In this document: positions 33,608-42,660 of the stretch, piece after piece | Layout of the letters: each line of letters starts with the position of its first letter | How positions within the stretch are numbered: the first letter of the stretch is position 1 | Assembly: GCF_005870035.1 (NCBI RefSeq) | Contig: NZ_SWJG01000008.1 | Location: 62,001-126,000, forward strand | Source: Spirosoma lacussanchae | GTDB lineage: Bacteria; Bacteroidota; Bacteroidia; Cytophagales; Spirosomataceae | Length of the DNA: 64,000 nucleotides | Direction of reading: 5' to 3' | Translations under genes and position numbers: made by a program | Notes under the pieces: generated by a model | What the model saw: only the letters and a program-made list of their open reading frames with translations | Database searches by the model: none | What the model was told of the DNA's origin: nothing

Positions 33608-35824
33608 TCAGGCCGTAACCAGCACGTCGCTCATGCGTTTGAGCAGGGTTTCAACATCCTGCTGGCGGGCCAGCCGATAGCGCGCGTAGGATGCACCAGA
33701 GCCGACTTTTAGGGTGTAGGCCCAGTTAGGTAATTGCCGAAACATGTCTTCGTCGGTGGTGTCATCGCCAATGCTGACGATAAAGTCGTAGGGAATCTGC
33801 TCGAAGATCGACAGAGCGACCGTTCCTTTGCTGTGCAGGGAGGGCTTCACTTCAACAACCTTATTGCCCTGAATGACGGCCAGTGGCGTGGAGGTGCTGA
33901 CATCGCGGAGCTGAGTGGCCAGTTCTACACTCTGGGTGTCTACATCATCGGCCTCAACGAGCCGGTAATGCCAGGCTATGGCCGTTTCTTTCTCCTCAAT
34001 GAACGAGCCGGGAAACCGGTCGACAAACTGGTTCATAACCATCCGGATCGGCTCCACCCAATCGCCGGCCGACAAATCGAGTCGCTCCCAGGGCTGTCCG
34101 GGCTTTTTGAGGAATGCGCCATGCTCGGCTACCAGATGGACGGGTATCGAGTCGAAGGTTTTTTCCAGAAACGCCCGGTTGCGGCCACTGATCACAACCA
34201 GGTCGGTGGCCTCGGCCAGTCGGGAGAGCGACTCGCGCAGGGAGTCGGAAGGACGTGCACTAGCCGGATCATCGACAATCGGAGCCAGGGTACCATCAAA
34301 ATCGAACAACAACAGTCGCTGTTGTGCTTCGGCAAACGCCGTCAGGAAAGGGCTCAGTACCAGGTCTGTTTCCAGACCTGGCTGACTGCCCGGAACTTCG
34401 TCAAAGGCCATAAGAAAATCGTGACTCCAGCGAAAAACATTGTAATTCTGTAAGTGATGACGCATGCGCTGCATCCGGCGCTCCTGCTCCTCAGGAGCCA
34501 TGTGTAGCCCCTGTTTGATGGCATCGGCTACCTCCTGCGTATCGGTCGGGTTGATGATCAGGGCATCTTTCAGCTCCTGGGCGGCACCAGCCAGTTCACT
34601 CAGGATCAACACCCCCCGGTTGTCTTGCCGACTGGCCACAAACTCCTTGCAGACCAGGTTCATCCCATCCCGGATGGGGGTTATCAGCGCCACCTCGCAG
34701 AGGGTATAGAGGGCCATCAGTTCGGTAAACGTCATCGATGCGTAGGAGTACACAATAGGCCGCCAGCCAATACTGCCGAATAGCCCGTTGATCCGCCCGA
34801 CGGTTTCTTCGATCTCCCGCTTGATTTCCTGATACTGCTCGATCTTGTCGCGCGAGGGCACCACCGTCATCACGAACGTTACTTTGTCGTGCCAGTCGGG
34901 GTTCTGGTTCAAAAATCGCTCGTACCCCAATAGCCGGGAGGTAATCCCTTTGGTATAATCGAGTCGATCGACGGAGAAAATTATTTTGTTCTGCCGCAGC
35001 TCGGAGTGGTAAAAATGACGGGTGTCGATGACAGCCGGCTCCTGCCCTGAACTGTTGAACTTGTTGAAATCGACACTGATCGGAAAATCGTTCACCACCA
35101 CCGTCCGGTCAGGCAACACGATCCGGTTCCCGATAATGGGCAGGTTCAGCACCTCCGATACGCTCTGGATAAAGTGCTGTACATAATCGGCGGTATGGAA
35201 CCCAATCACATCAGCCCCCAGCAGCCCGTCGATAAGCGCCTGCCGCCAGGTGCGGGGCAGCAGTTTAACAATTTCGTAGGTCGGGAAGGGTATATGGAAA
35301 AAGTACCCGATAGTTGCATCCGGCCGGGCCTCTCTGACCTGCCGGGGCAATAGCATAAGCTGGAAATCATGAATCCAGACCAGATCGCCGGGTTCGATCA
35401 GCTGGTCGAGTTCTTCCAGAAAACGGGTGCTGGCCTGCTGATAATGATCAAAATTTGGCTCGCTGAACGATGCGTAGGACGGAAAATAGTGAAAGAGGGG
35501 CCAGATCAGGTCATTGCTGAACCCTTCGTAAAACCCCTTATGCACGGCTTCGTCCATGAAGACCGGATGGGCTACAAACGTCTCGTTTTCGAAGACCGAC
35601 TGATCGATCGATTTCAGTTTCGGGTCGGCATGACCCACCCAGTGTATTTTGGTAGCCTGACCGTCGGGGTTGTTCCCCATACGCTCGGCCATCGACAGCA
35701 CCGCGGAAACCAGACCGCCCGAGTTCTGCACAAGCTCCAGGCCTTCTTTGGTCTGCTTTATGGTAAACGGCAGACGGTATGAAACAATAAGAAGGCGTTT
35801 AAACAATGGCTTTGATACTTTCAT
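33608..35824 (-). CDS. otsAB: Fused trehalose-6-phosphate synthase/phosphatase
   Basis: 738 residues. The first about 480 are a GT20 synthase: NSGGLVSAVLS glucose-phosphate loop, WIHDFQLMLLP, FSVDRLDYTKGI and RDGMNLVCKEF are intact. From about 500 a HAD phosphatase begins with LLLFDFDGTLAPIVDDP (nucleophile Asp) and ends with SIGDDTTDEDMF. Together they make trehalose from UDP-glucose and glucose-6-phosphate through trehalose-6-phosphate, for osmotic and desiccation protection. Such fusions are common in Bacteroidota. It converges with the DUF389 gene. The next gene upstream is a TonB-type barrel on the same strand, 121 bases away. Confidence 0.95.
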   Translation of the reverse strand: MKVSKPLFKRLLIVSYRLPFTIKQTKEGLELVQNSGGLVSAVLSMAERMGNNPDGQATKIHWVGHADPKLKSIDQSVFENETFVAHPVFMDEAVHKGFYEGFSNDLIWPLFHYFPSYASFSEPNFDHYQQASTRFLEELDQLIEPGDLVWIHDFQLMLLPRQVREARPDATIGYFFHIPFPTYEIVKLLPRTWRQALIDGLLGADVIGFHTADYVQHFIQSVSEVLNLPIIGNRIVLPDRTVVVNDFPISVDFNKFNSSGQEPAVIDTRHFYHSELRQNKIIFSVDRLDYTKGITSRLLGYERFLNQNPDWHDKVTFVMTVVPSRDKIEQYQEIKREIEETVGRINGLFGSIGWRPIVYSYASMTFTELMALYTLCEVALITPIRDGMNLVCKEFVASRQDNRGVLILSELAGAAQELKDALIINPTDTQEVADAIKQGLHMAPEEQERRMQRMRHHLQNYNVFRWSHDFLMAFDEVPGSQPGLETDLVLSPFLTAFAEAQQRLLLFDFDGTLAPIVDDPASARPSDSLRESLSRLAEATDLVVISGRNRAFLEKTFDSIPVHLVAEHGAFLKKPGQPWERLDLSAGDWVEPIRMVMNQFVDRFPGSFIEEKETAIAWHYRLVEADDVDTQSVELATQLRDVSTSTPLAVIQGNKVVEVKPSLHSKGTVALSIFEQIPYDFIVSIGDDTTDEDMFRQLPNWAYTLKVGSGASYARYRLARQQDVETLLKRMSDVLVTA

Positions 35825-35945
35825 TCAGTTGGCACGTTGCTTTTTTACAAATCTCGCTTACACGATTTAGAAGCGGATTAACTACATATTATGACTCGAA
35901 TCCGGGACAGTAACGAACTAATGCGTCTGCCCCGGATCGGCCCTG

Positions 35946-38642
35946 CTAATTTGAAAAGTCCGGATCGCCGGCCGGATTGTCGGGCTGACGATCATCGTTA
36001 TCCCGCTCCTGCTCCCGGCTGATCTGACGACTCAGACGGTAGCTGAACCCAATAAATCCGATCCGGCTCTCGCGTTTGCTGAGGCTCGTCGCCAGAAAAT
36101 TGGGTCCGAAACTGTCGCTCTGGAACTGGAGGGTGTTGAACACATCGCTGACCCGCAGCGATAAGGTACCCCTCCCCTTCAGAACCGTTTGTTTAACGCC
36201 CAGGTCTACGTTTGTGAAACTATTGATTGTCCCCTGCGCCACCAGAAACGGCGACCGGTAGTTGTACACAAGCTGAATGGCGGTTTGCCGGGTCGGTTTC
36301 AGATCAAACGTTACCCGGCCGGTCCAGCTCCGGTTGGTCCGGGAGAGAATGTCGGGCACGTCGGCGCTGGCCAGGATCGATCGTTGAAAAAACGAGAAGT
36401 TTCCACTGGCTTTCCACCAACGAGTAATGTCCTGGTTAAGAACCACCTCCAGCCCGTAATTCTGGGACCGGTTGAGGTTTAGCGACGTCTGTTCCGTTAT
36501 ACCATCTTCGCGTAGGATGCGGTAGTTTGTAATCTCGTTATTGGTCTGTCGGAAAAACAGCGACGACGTCAGCGAGGTACTTTTCCCATTCCAGAGGTGG
36601 CTCAGCTCGAAGGAGTTGATCAGTTCAGGATTCAGCAAGGGATTTCCGAACCGAATGTTGAGTGGGTCCGAGAGATCGATGAACGGGTTCAGCACCCGGA
36701 CCGACGGCCGGTTGATTCGCCGGGTGTAGTTGATCTGAAGCTTTTGGGCCTGGCTCAGGTTGTAATTGACAAAGGCGCTCGGGAACAGATAGATATAGTC
36801 GGTGGTGTTGCGCTGGCTGGTAGTCCGCTGGTCGGTACTGATACTAGTGTATTCGGTCCGTAGCCCAACCTGGTAGCTGAATTTTTTCAGTTCATTTCCC
36901 AGATTTACGTAGGCAGCACTGGTTTGTTCGTCGTAGATGAAATTATTGCTGATACCGGGGTTCAGCACCCAATCCTGACCCTCCAGGTTTTCGAACACGT
37001 AGTTGGCACCCAGCTGGCGGGTGGTGTATTTAAGCCCTCCCTCCAGCCGCTTTTTGCCTTTCAGTGGTTCTACATAGTCGAGCTGCAATACCCCAACCCG
37101 GTTGTCACGGTCGTTGGTGGCCCGCTGATCGCCGATCAGGAAATTGGGGGTGAGCAGCGTTTCGGGCAGGGTTGTCGTATTCGTGAACCGTTGAAATTCG
37201 GTCCCTTTGTTGGTCGACAGGGTAGCATCGAACGACAGCTCGCGCCCTTTTTTCGGGAAAGTCCGGCGGTAACCGAGTGTGTAGTCAAGCCCCCGTTCGG
37301 GTTCGCGTTCTTCGTTGGTACGATAGGTTTGCCCGAGCGAAAGCCGGTTTTCGTCCTGCGTATCGAAGGTTTCTGCCTCGCTGTCGTAGCTGTACCCCGG
37401 TCGGTAAAGTGCCGACACCGTAATATTGTCCCGTTCTGAGAGCGTATAGTCGAAGCCCAGACGCAGGTTGTTATTGACCCGGCGTCTGACCGCATCGTTG
37501 CGCTGCGCCAGGAACGATGTCGAATCGGTAAACAGGTTCTGCCGGTCCGAGATCCGGTACTGAAACCGCCGGTCTTCCCGGAAATTGTAGCTACCAAACA
37601 GGTTCAGCTTTTTGAAGCGGGCGTTCAGATTGATCGACGCATTGTACTTATCGCGCGTACCTACGTTTAGCTGAACGGTGCCGTTGAAGCCAGCCGCCCG
37701 CTCTTTCTTCAGCACGATATTAATGATCCCCGCGGCCCCATCGGCGTCGAAACGAGACGAGGGGTTGGTGATAATTTCGATGCGCTCGATGTTACTGGCC
37801 GGAATCTGTTCCAGAATGGCTTGCCGGTCCAAACCCGTTAGTCCCGATGGTTTCCCGTCTACCAGCACAATAACGTTACTGCTCCCCCGTAGACTCAGCA
37901 CCCCATCCACATCCAGCGTAACCGACGGTACGTTCTGCAAAATATCGACCGCCGAGCCGCCCTGCGCAATGGGCAGCTGGTCGACATTCACAATCTTCCG
38001 GTCGAGTGAGTATTCGTAGGCCTGCCGCTGCCCCTGAACAACGACCTCTTCCAGCTGCTGCGATGTTTCGGTGATAATGACGTTCCCCAGGTTAACGGTG
38101 GCATTGGCGGCCGTTACCGTAATTCGGGGAATCCGCTTGGGGGCATACCCCAGGCTCTGAATGAGAATGTAATAAACGTCGGGGCTCAGGTTGGCGATAC
38201 TGAAATACCCGTTCTCATCCGTCAGTCCTCCCGTTACCGAACTGGAGTCGCGGGTGCGGAACACGCCTACACTGGCAAATTCGATAGGTTGGTTTTTCCC
38301 GCCCTGCACGGTTACCAAACGGCCCCGTAAGGTTCCTATTGCGGCCGTAGCCTCACCAGCCGATTGACCTGGCTGAGTCGGTACCGGTGACGTCTGGCTA
38401 CTATCCCGGGTAGCGGGCAGGCTTGTACCAGCGTTACCGGGTATCGACTGCCGTACCGTGTCGGGACGATCGGCCGAGTTGAGCTGGGTTGTATCGGGGC
38501 GAGTTGGGGTTACGGGCTGCAGCGTATCGGGTGCCATACCCAGCGCCTGCCTAAGCGAAGCGGGCGACGGCTGCTGCGCCCGGGTAAGCGATGCTACCAG
38601 ACAAAAACAGACGACAGAGCAGCTAATAAATAAATGATTCAT
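35946..38642 (-). CDS. TonB-type outer-membrane beta-barrel protein
   Basis: 898 residues. The signal peptide (about 1-22) is followed by a Pro/Thr/Gln-rich linker of about 80 residues (for example PDTLQPVTPTRPDTTQ), which probably spans the periplasm. Then come a carboxypeptidase-like domain (about 105-195), a plug (VDILQNVPSVTLDVDGVLSLRG, cited in part, with VLVDGKPSG and IERIEIITNPSSRFDADGAAGI) and an OMP_b-brl_3-type barrel ending in RIGFIGFSYRL. No SusD partner is present, so it is not a classical glycan locus. The substrate is unknown. The GH13 gene lies 109 bases upstream on the same strand. Confidence 0.87.
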   Translation of the reverse strand: MNHLFISCSVVCFCLVASLTRAQQPSPASLRQALGMAPDTLQPVTPTRPDTTQLNSADRPDTVRQSIPGNAGTSLPATRDSSQTSPVPTQPGQSAGEATAAIGTLRGRLVTVQGGKNQPIEFASVGVFRTRDSSSVTGGLTDENGYFSIANLSPDVYYILIQSLGYAPKRIPRITVTAANATVNLGNVIITETSQQLEEVVVQGQRQAYEYSLDRKIVNVDQLPIAQGGSAVDILQNVPSVTLDVDGVLSLRGSSNVIVLVDGKPSGLTGLDRQAILEQIPASNIERIEIITNPSSRFDADGAAGIINIVLKKERAAGFNGTVQLNVGTRDKYNASINLNARFKKLNLFGSYNFREDRRFQYRISDRQNLFTDSTSFLAQRNDAVRRRVNNNLRLGFDYTLSERDNITVSALYRPGYSYDSEAETFDTQDENRLSLGQTYRTNEEREPERGLDYTLGYRRTFPKKGRELSFDATLSTNKGTEFQRFTNTTTLPETLLTPNFLIGDQRATNDRDNRVGVLQLDYVEPLKGKKRLEGGLKYTTRQLGANYVFENLEGQDWVLNPGISNNFIYDEQTSAAYVNLGNELKKFSYQVGLRTEYTSISTDQRTTSQRNTTDYIYLFPSAFVNYNLSQAQKLQINYTRRINRPSVRVLNPFIDLSDPLNIRFGNPLLNPELINSFELSHLWNGKSTSLTSSLFFRQTNNEITNYRILREDGITEQTSLNLNRSQNYGLEVVLNQDITRWWKASGNFSFFQRSILASADVPDILSRTNRSWTGRVTFDLKPTRQTAIQLVYNYRSPFLVAQGTINSFTNVDLGVKQTVLKGRGTLSLRVSDVFNTLQFQSDSFGPNFLATSLSKRESRIGFIGFSYRLSRQISREQERDNDDRQPDNPAGDPDFSN

Positions 38643-38751
38643 TCAGAAGATGTTGAGTAGAAAAGGTCGTACCTAGTTAACCTTTTCCCAGACGCTGTGT
38701 TTGAACGCAGCGCCCCTAATTACCAATCAGTACGGGCCAGACGCTGACGAG

Positions 38752-40494
38752 TTAATCGGCGCAGGCCTGCGGGTCGGGCTGGTCGCAGCCTTTATAAATT
38801 AAAATCGACTCGGGTTGCAGGGTAATTGTATCACCGTCCGACAACCATTCGGGCCCGGCTTCGGGTCCGAGCCAGGCCGGATCGGCCGAGTCGATCAGCT
38901 TATGCCAGTAGGTGTTGAGGGCAGGGATGGCAATGTCCCGTTTCTCTTCCGAGAAATTCATCAGGCAAAGAACATCGTTCCGTTCGTACCAGCGGTGAAC
39001 CACCATCGTTTCCTGCTCGGGCTGTTGATTGACCGAGGTTTGTTTCCGATTCAGATGATACAGAGCCGGTTGCTGTCGACGAAGGCGGGTCAACGCCTGA
39101 TAGTAAGCATACAGCGTCTTGTTCGTCTCACCGGCCTGGGCGTCTGAACCGGCGGGGTTAGGATCGGTGTCAGCAGAGGGCTCCGTACCGCCCTCGGCAG
39201 GCGTCAGAACGGCGAAGGGATTAGCCCCGCCCCATTCGTCGCCCATGAACAGGGAAGGCACGTAAGGACTCACCAGGATGGAGCCAGCCATGAGCTTCAT
39301 GGACTCGAAGCTTGGCTGGTCACCCCCCTCCTCGGTTGCCGAGAGTGCGTGTCCGGCTTCGTGAGGGCGGGTAAACATCACGCTGGGCTCACTAACGATT
39401 GTCTCGGCCTCCCGGCCAAACAGTTCGCGGAGCACCGAGGAGAACTGCCTGTCGTAGATAAAGTCTTCGCGGTAGGCTTTCTTCGTATGCCCGTCGGTTT
39501 CGTAGTAATTCCGATACGCCTGGTCTGCTTTGACGGGGCGCCCCCCAGCCATCGGTTCGGCTTCCTGTTCGGGACTATCTTCGACCAGCAGGTAATAATG
39601 ACGGCCTGTTAAGCCGGTCAGCGCATCGGCCTGCTGCCGGATGTCGCTCAGAATGGCTTCCGCATCGAGCAATACCTGAAGATCGTTTAACCGAAGGGCA
39701 TCTACGTGAAAATCACGCAGCCACATCAACGCATTTTCAACGATGTATTGCCGGCGTGCCTGCCGCCAGGCCCGACCGTTGTTACCCGTTTGGCGACGAC
39801 TGCGATCATCCGATCCGGTGCAACGCGCGGCTACGTCTTCCAGATACTGCTTTTGCTGGTCGACGTGGTTGTAAGACAGGTCGACGGTTACGGCGATGCC
39901 TTCGTAATGGCAGGCGTTGACCAGTTTCTGCAGCTGGCCCGGCCCGCCGTAGGAAGCCTGCACCGCATACATGAAAATATCCGGGTGATGCCCCTTCTGT
40001 GCATCGGGAAAAGGCGTGACGGGTCGTACTACGATGGCGTTTACCCCCAGCGCCTTCAGGTACCCGAGCTTGTCGGCAATGCCCATAAAAGTACCCTCGG
40101 CCGAGAACGTATATACATCCAGTTCGTAAATGATATACTCGTCGAAAGGGGGATTAACCCAGCAGGTATCCTCCCAGTAAAAGGCGCTGGTATCGAACGC
40201 CTGGGAGGGGCCGTAAATCCCATCCGGTTGAACCAGCGAGGCCGGGTCAGCGTACTCTTCTTCGTTTTCAAGGACAAACGAATACCGATCGCCAGGCTTA
40301 AGCTGGTCTGTTTCAGTCGACCAGTAGCCCGATTCAGAGCGGGTGAGCGGCAGCGTCAGGCTGTCGCGATTGATGGTGACGGCCACCTGACCGGCATACG
40401 GAGCCCATAGATGTATCTTCGCTTTCTGCTCGGCATCGAATGTAACCCCGAGTGTTCGTCTGTTTATCTCTACCTGGCCCATAATGCTTTTCAT
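38752..40494 (-). CDS. GH13-like protein (trehalohydrolase-like) with degenerate catalytic residues
   Basis: 580 residues from the ATG at 40494 (MKSIMGQVEINRRTLG); a start at 40482 or 40638 is possible. An N-terminal E-set/CBM48 domain (about 10-110: KIHLWAPYAGQVAV) precedes a GH13 barrel similar to maltooligosyltrehalose trehalohydrolase (VTVDLSYNH region I; SPYVPSLFMGDEWGG). The catalytic nucleophile position in region II reads VDALRLND, with Asn270 where Asp is expected. Region III keeps Glu305 (LLVEDSP). Region IV reads RPHEAGH, with Glu379 in place of the second catalytic Asp. It is probably inactive or altered, perhaps a binding or regulatory protein. A DUF3459-like tail follows. There is no signal peptide. 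Confidence 0.82.
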   Translation of the reverse strand: MKSIMGQVEINRRTLGVTFDAEQKAKIHLWAPYAGQVAVTINRDSLTLPLTRSESGYWSTETDQLKPGDRYSFVLENEEEYADPASLVQPDGIYGPSQAFDTSAFYWEDTCWVNPPFDEYIIYELDVYTFSAEGTFMGIADKLGYLKALGVNAIVVRPVTPFPDAQKGHHPDIFMYAVQASYGGPGQLQKLVNACHYEGIAVTVDLSYNHVDQQKQYLEDVAARCTGSDDRSRRQTGNNGRAWRQARRQYIVENALMWLRDFHVDALRLNDLQVLLDAEAILSDIRQQADALTGLTGRHYYLLVEDSPEQEAEPMAGGRPVKADQAYRNYYETDGHTKKAYREDFIYDRQFSSVLRELFGREAETIVSEPSVMFTRPHEAGHALSATEEGGDQPSFESMKLMAGSILVSPYVPSLFMGDEWGGANPFAVLTPAEGGTEPSADTDPNPAGSDAQAGETNKTLYAYYQALTRLRRQQPALYHLNRKQTSVNQQPEQETMVVHRWYERNDVLCLMNFSEEKRDIAIPALNTYWHKLIDSADPAWLGPEAGPEWLSDGDTITLQPESILIYKGCDQPDPQACAD

Positions 40495-40559
40495 TAACGT
40501 GAATTGAGAACTTGACAACGGTCGACAGATTGACCAAAAACCCGGCCTCCGGCCCCCAG

Positions 40560-40715
40560 TTATCCGTCCTTTCTGCTTGTATAAACCAGAAATCCACCAA
40601 ATTGTATGCGTTTGCGCAGCATGTTGACAGCTCTGCATAGCTGCACAACGGAAAAGAGAGAGGCAAAAACCGTAAGAATGGCCAGCGGTTTCAGCAGTCG
40701 GAGAAGTAAGGACAT
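40560..40715 (-). CDS. Possible 51-residue membrane protein
   Basis: A reading frame from the ATG at 40715 to TAA at 40560-40562. The product starts MSLLLRLLKPLAILTVFASL, a good single membrane helix with a basic residue on each side, and ends in a polar RKRIQFGGFLVYTSRKDG tail. It lies 65 bases before the GH13 start on the same strand and 52 bases after a four-fold 11-bp repeat, in the region where a first gene of a transcript would be expected. It is supported only by position and composition. Confidence 0.4.
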   Translation of the reverse strand: MSLLLRLLKPLAILTVFASLFSVVQLCRAVNMLRKRIQFGGFLVYTSRKDG

Positions 40716-40766
40716 GGGCTTATTCGTTGATCAACCGGTGATAACCAACAAACTACGGGGCAACTA

Positions 40767-40804
40767 CTTAGAATGGACTTAACCTAATCTTAGAAAAACA
40801 TTAG
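40767..40804. promoter_or_regulatory. Four-fold 11-bp direct repeat (site A)
   Basis: CTTAG (40767), CTTAA (40778), CTTAG (40789) and ATTAG (40800) are spaced exactly 11 bp. AA, CC and AA follow the first three units, as in site B at 43772. The layout is that of OmpR/PhoB-type response-regulator sites. It lies 52 bases before the 51-codon frame (minus strand) and 110 before the kinase gene (plus strand). Confidence 0.6.
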
Positions 40805-40914
40805 ATTACCGCGCTGGCCATTCCCTTATTCGGCAGGTTACCATTCAGTAAACTATCGGACGGAACCTAAACCTTACCCTTCTACTTTAGTAGATTATTC
40901 AAATTCTATTGCCT

Positions 40915-42090
40915 ATGTCTGGTTTGCCTTCCGCTTTGATCAATGAACCTACGTTTCTCCGCCATATCCTTGATTCAACTCAGCTAGGGGTTGCCATTTT
41001 TGAACCGGTAACTGACGAGCAGGGTCAGGTAATCGATCTTAACTTCGTGTATGTCAACAACCGGCTACGGGAAATGTATGGGGGGGCCTTACCGCCCGAT
41101 TTGCCCCGGCCGGTTTCCTACCTCCAGCTTTTTCCCAACGCAAGGGCATTGTTTGACGAATACCTGAGGGTGCTGCATACCGGCCAGCCATACCAACGGT
41201 CAGAGCTAGCCTATACCTGGAACGGGATTGACGGCTGGTTCGATCTGGCGGTGAGCCGGTATGAAAACAGGCTGGTGCTTATTACATCTGATGTTACGTC
41301 CATCAAACAGATGCAGCTTGTGCTGAAGCATCAGACCAGTGAGCTGGTCACGCTTAATCAGGAGTTGATGCGCTCGAACCAGGAGCTGCTCGAATTCTCG
41401 TACGTAGCGAGTCACGATCTACAAGAGCCACTCCGAAAAATTCAGCAGTTCGGCGACATGATGATCGAGATCTATGCCACGCAACTCGGGAACCACGGAA
41501 CCGACCTGCTCAATCGAATGAAAAACGCGTCGGTCCGCATGTCGGCGCTGATCAATGACCTGCTCGACTATTCTCGATTGACCCGACAGCCTGACACCTT
41601 CCGTAAAAATAATTTGAACGACATTGTTGAGACTGTGCTGACCGACCTCGAAGTTGTCATCAGCGAGACAAACGCCCGTATCGAGGTTACCCCCATGGCC
41701 GAAGTCGTTTGCGACGCAAGCCAGATCAGCCAGCTCTTCCAGAACCTGCTGACCAACGCCATCAAATTTACCCGCCCCGGCGAGTCGCCCCACATCATCA
41801 TACACAGCCGAACGGTTCAGGCCCACGAGCTCCCCGTCGAGTTTAGGCCCATCACTGCCCGGCCAACCTATAATCTGATCGAGGTTCAGGACAACGGCAT
41901 CGGCTTTGATCAGGCCTACGCAGATCAAATTTTCGGCGCCTTTCAACGGCTCCATAGCCGAACCGATTACCCCGGAACCGGCATAGGGCTGGCCATCGCG
42001 AAGAAAGTGGTTTTGAACCACGACGGATTTATAAAGGCGACAGGTAATCCGGGCCGTGGCGCGGTCTTTAGCATTTATTTACCGATCTAG
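40915..42090 (+). CDS. PAS-domain sensor histidine kinase
   Basis: 391 residues from the ATG at 40915; a TTG six bases earlier is less likely. A PAS-like domain (about 12-130) is followed by a coiled-coil (VLKHQTSELVTLNQELMRSN), the HisKA helix with ASHDLQEPLRKIQ (phosphorylated His167) and a HATPase domain (about 265-391: NAIKFT N-box, VQDNGIGFD G1, GTGIGLAIAKKV G2). There is no membrane segment, so it senses a cytoplasmic signal. No response regulator is adjacent. It may be the target of the 11-bp-repeat site upstream. Confidence 0.9.
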   Translation: MSGLPSALINEPTFLRHILDSTQLGVAIFEPVTDEQGQVIDLNFVYVNNRLREMYGGALPPDLPRPVSYLQLFPNARALFDEYLRVLHTGQPYQRSELAYTWNGIDGWFDLAVSRYENRLVLITSDVTSIKQMQLVLKHQTSELVTLNQELMRSNQELLEFSYVASHDLQEPLRKIQQFGDMMIEIYATQLGNHGTDLLNRMKNASVRMSALINDLLDYSRLTRQPDTFRKNNLNDIVETVLTDLEVVISETNARIEVTPMAEVVCDASQISQLFQNLLTNAIKFTRPGESPHIIIHSRTVQAHELPVEFRPITARPTYNLIEVQDNGIGFDQAYADQIFGAFQRLHSRTDYPGTGIGLAIAKKVVLNHDGFIKATGNPGRGAVFSIYLPI

Positions 42091-42194
42091 CTCGTTTAGC
42101 AGACAAAATTCGTACCCTTGTTCATCGGTAAAGCCCAGGTCGATCCCGATCCGCTTAGCCGTAGCTTTGTGTATGCATCTAAACCCATCGTGCC

Positions 42195-42563
42195 ATGAAA
42201 GTAGCCGCTCAGATTTTCGTTGGACTGGTTGCCGTTGAACACCTGTACATTCTCTGGCTGGAAATGTTTGCCTGGACAACCCGGGGTCGAAAAACTTTCC
42301 GGTCATTCCCGCCCGAACTGTTCGAGCCGACAAAATCACTGGCGGCCAATCAGGGATTGTACAACGGTTTTTTGGCGGCTGGTCTGGTTTGGTCGTTGCT
42401 GATTCAGGACCCGATCTGGCAGGTATATGTCGCCTGCTTTTTTCTGGGATGCGTGATTGTGGCCGGCGTGTTTGGGTCCTTAACCGCCCAACGTTCTATT
42501 TTCTTTATTCAGGCGGTACCGGCCCTGATCGCGCTGGCATGTACGCTCCTCAGCCGGGGATAA
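42195..42563 (+). CDS. DUF1304 small membrane protein
   Basis: 122 residues with four membrane helices. The start MKVAAQIFVGLVAVEHLYI, with the conserved His in VEHLYILWLEMFAW, and the ANQGLYNGFLAAGLVW motif are the DUF1304 signature. Function unknown; inner membrane. A TAGCTTTG -7 element lies at 42162-42169, 26 bases before the ATG, without a clear -33 TTTG. A long hairpin ends the transcript at 42592-42637. Confidence 0.9.
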   Translation: MKVAAQIFVGLVAVEHLYILWLEMFAWTTRGRKTFRSFPPELFEPTKSLAANQGLYNGFLAAGLVWSLLIQDPIWQVYVACFFLGCVIVAGVFGSLTAQRSIFFIQAVPALIALACTLLSRG

Positions 42564-42591
42564 CCATTCAAGATAGCCACCAGGTCACGAA

Positions 42592-42637
42592 ATAACCCAG
42601 TCTGGGCCTATGACGTCAAAGGCTCAGACTGGGTTAT
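42592..42637. terminator. Hairpin between convergent genes
   Basis: ATAACCCAGTCTGGGCC and GGCTCAGACTGGGTTAT form a 17-bp stem with one G-U position and a 12-base loop, 29 bases after the DUF1304 stop and 24 from the stop of the opposing desaturase. There is no T-run, but the position suits a two-way terminator. Confidence 0.7.
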
Positions 42638-42660
42638 CGTATAGTATCGAGTATGGCCTT

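Noticed and set aside
33734..34453. A 239-codon frame opposite otsAB
   Set aside because: Shadow of the phosphatase domain; no family features.
39706..40410. A 234-codon frame opposite the GH13 gene
   Set aside because: Antisense shadow; the GH13 frame has clear domain motifs.
42154..42169. CTTAG followed 11 bases later by CTTTG, resembling the 11-bp repeats
   Set aside because: Only one good unit; the second is part of the TAGCTTTG promoter element.
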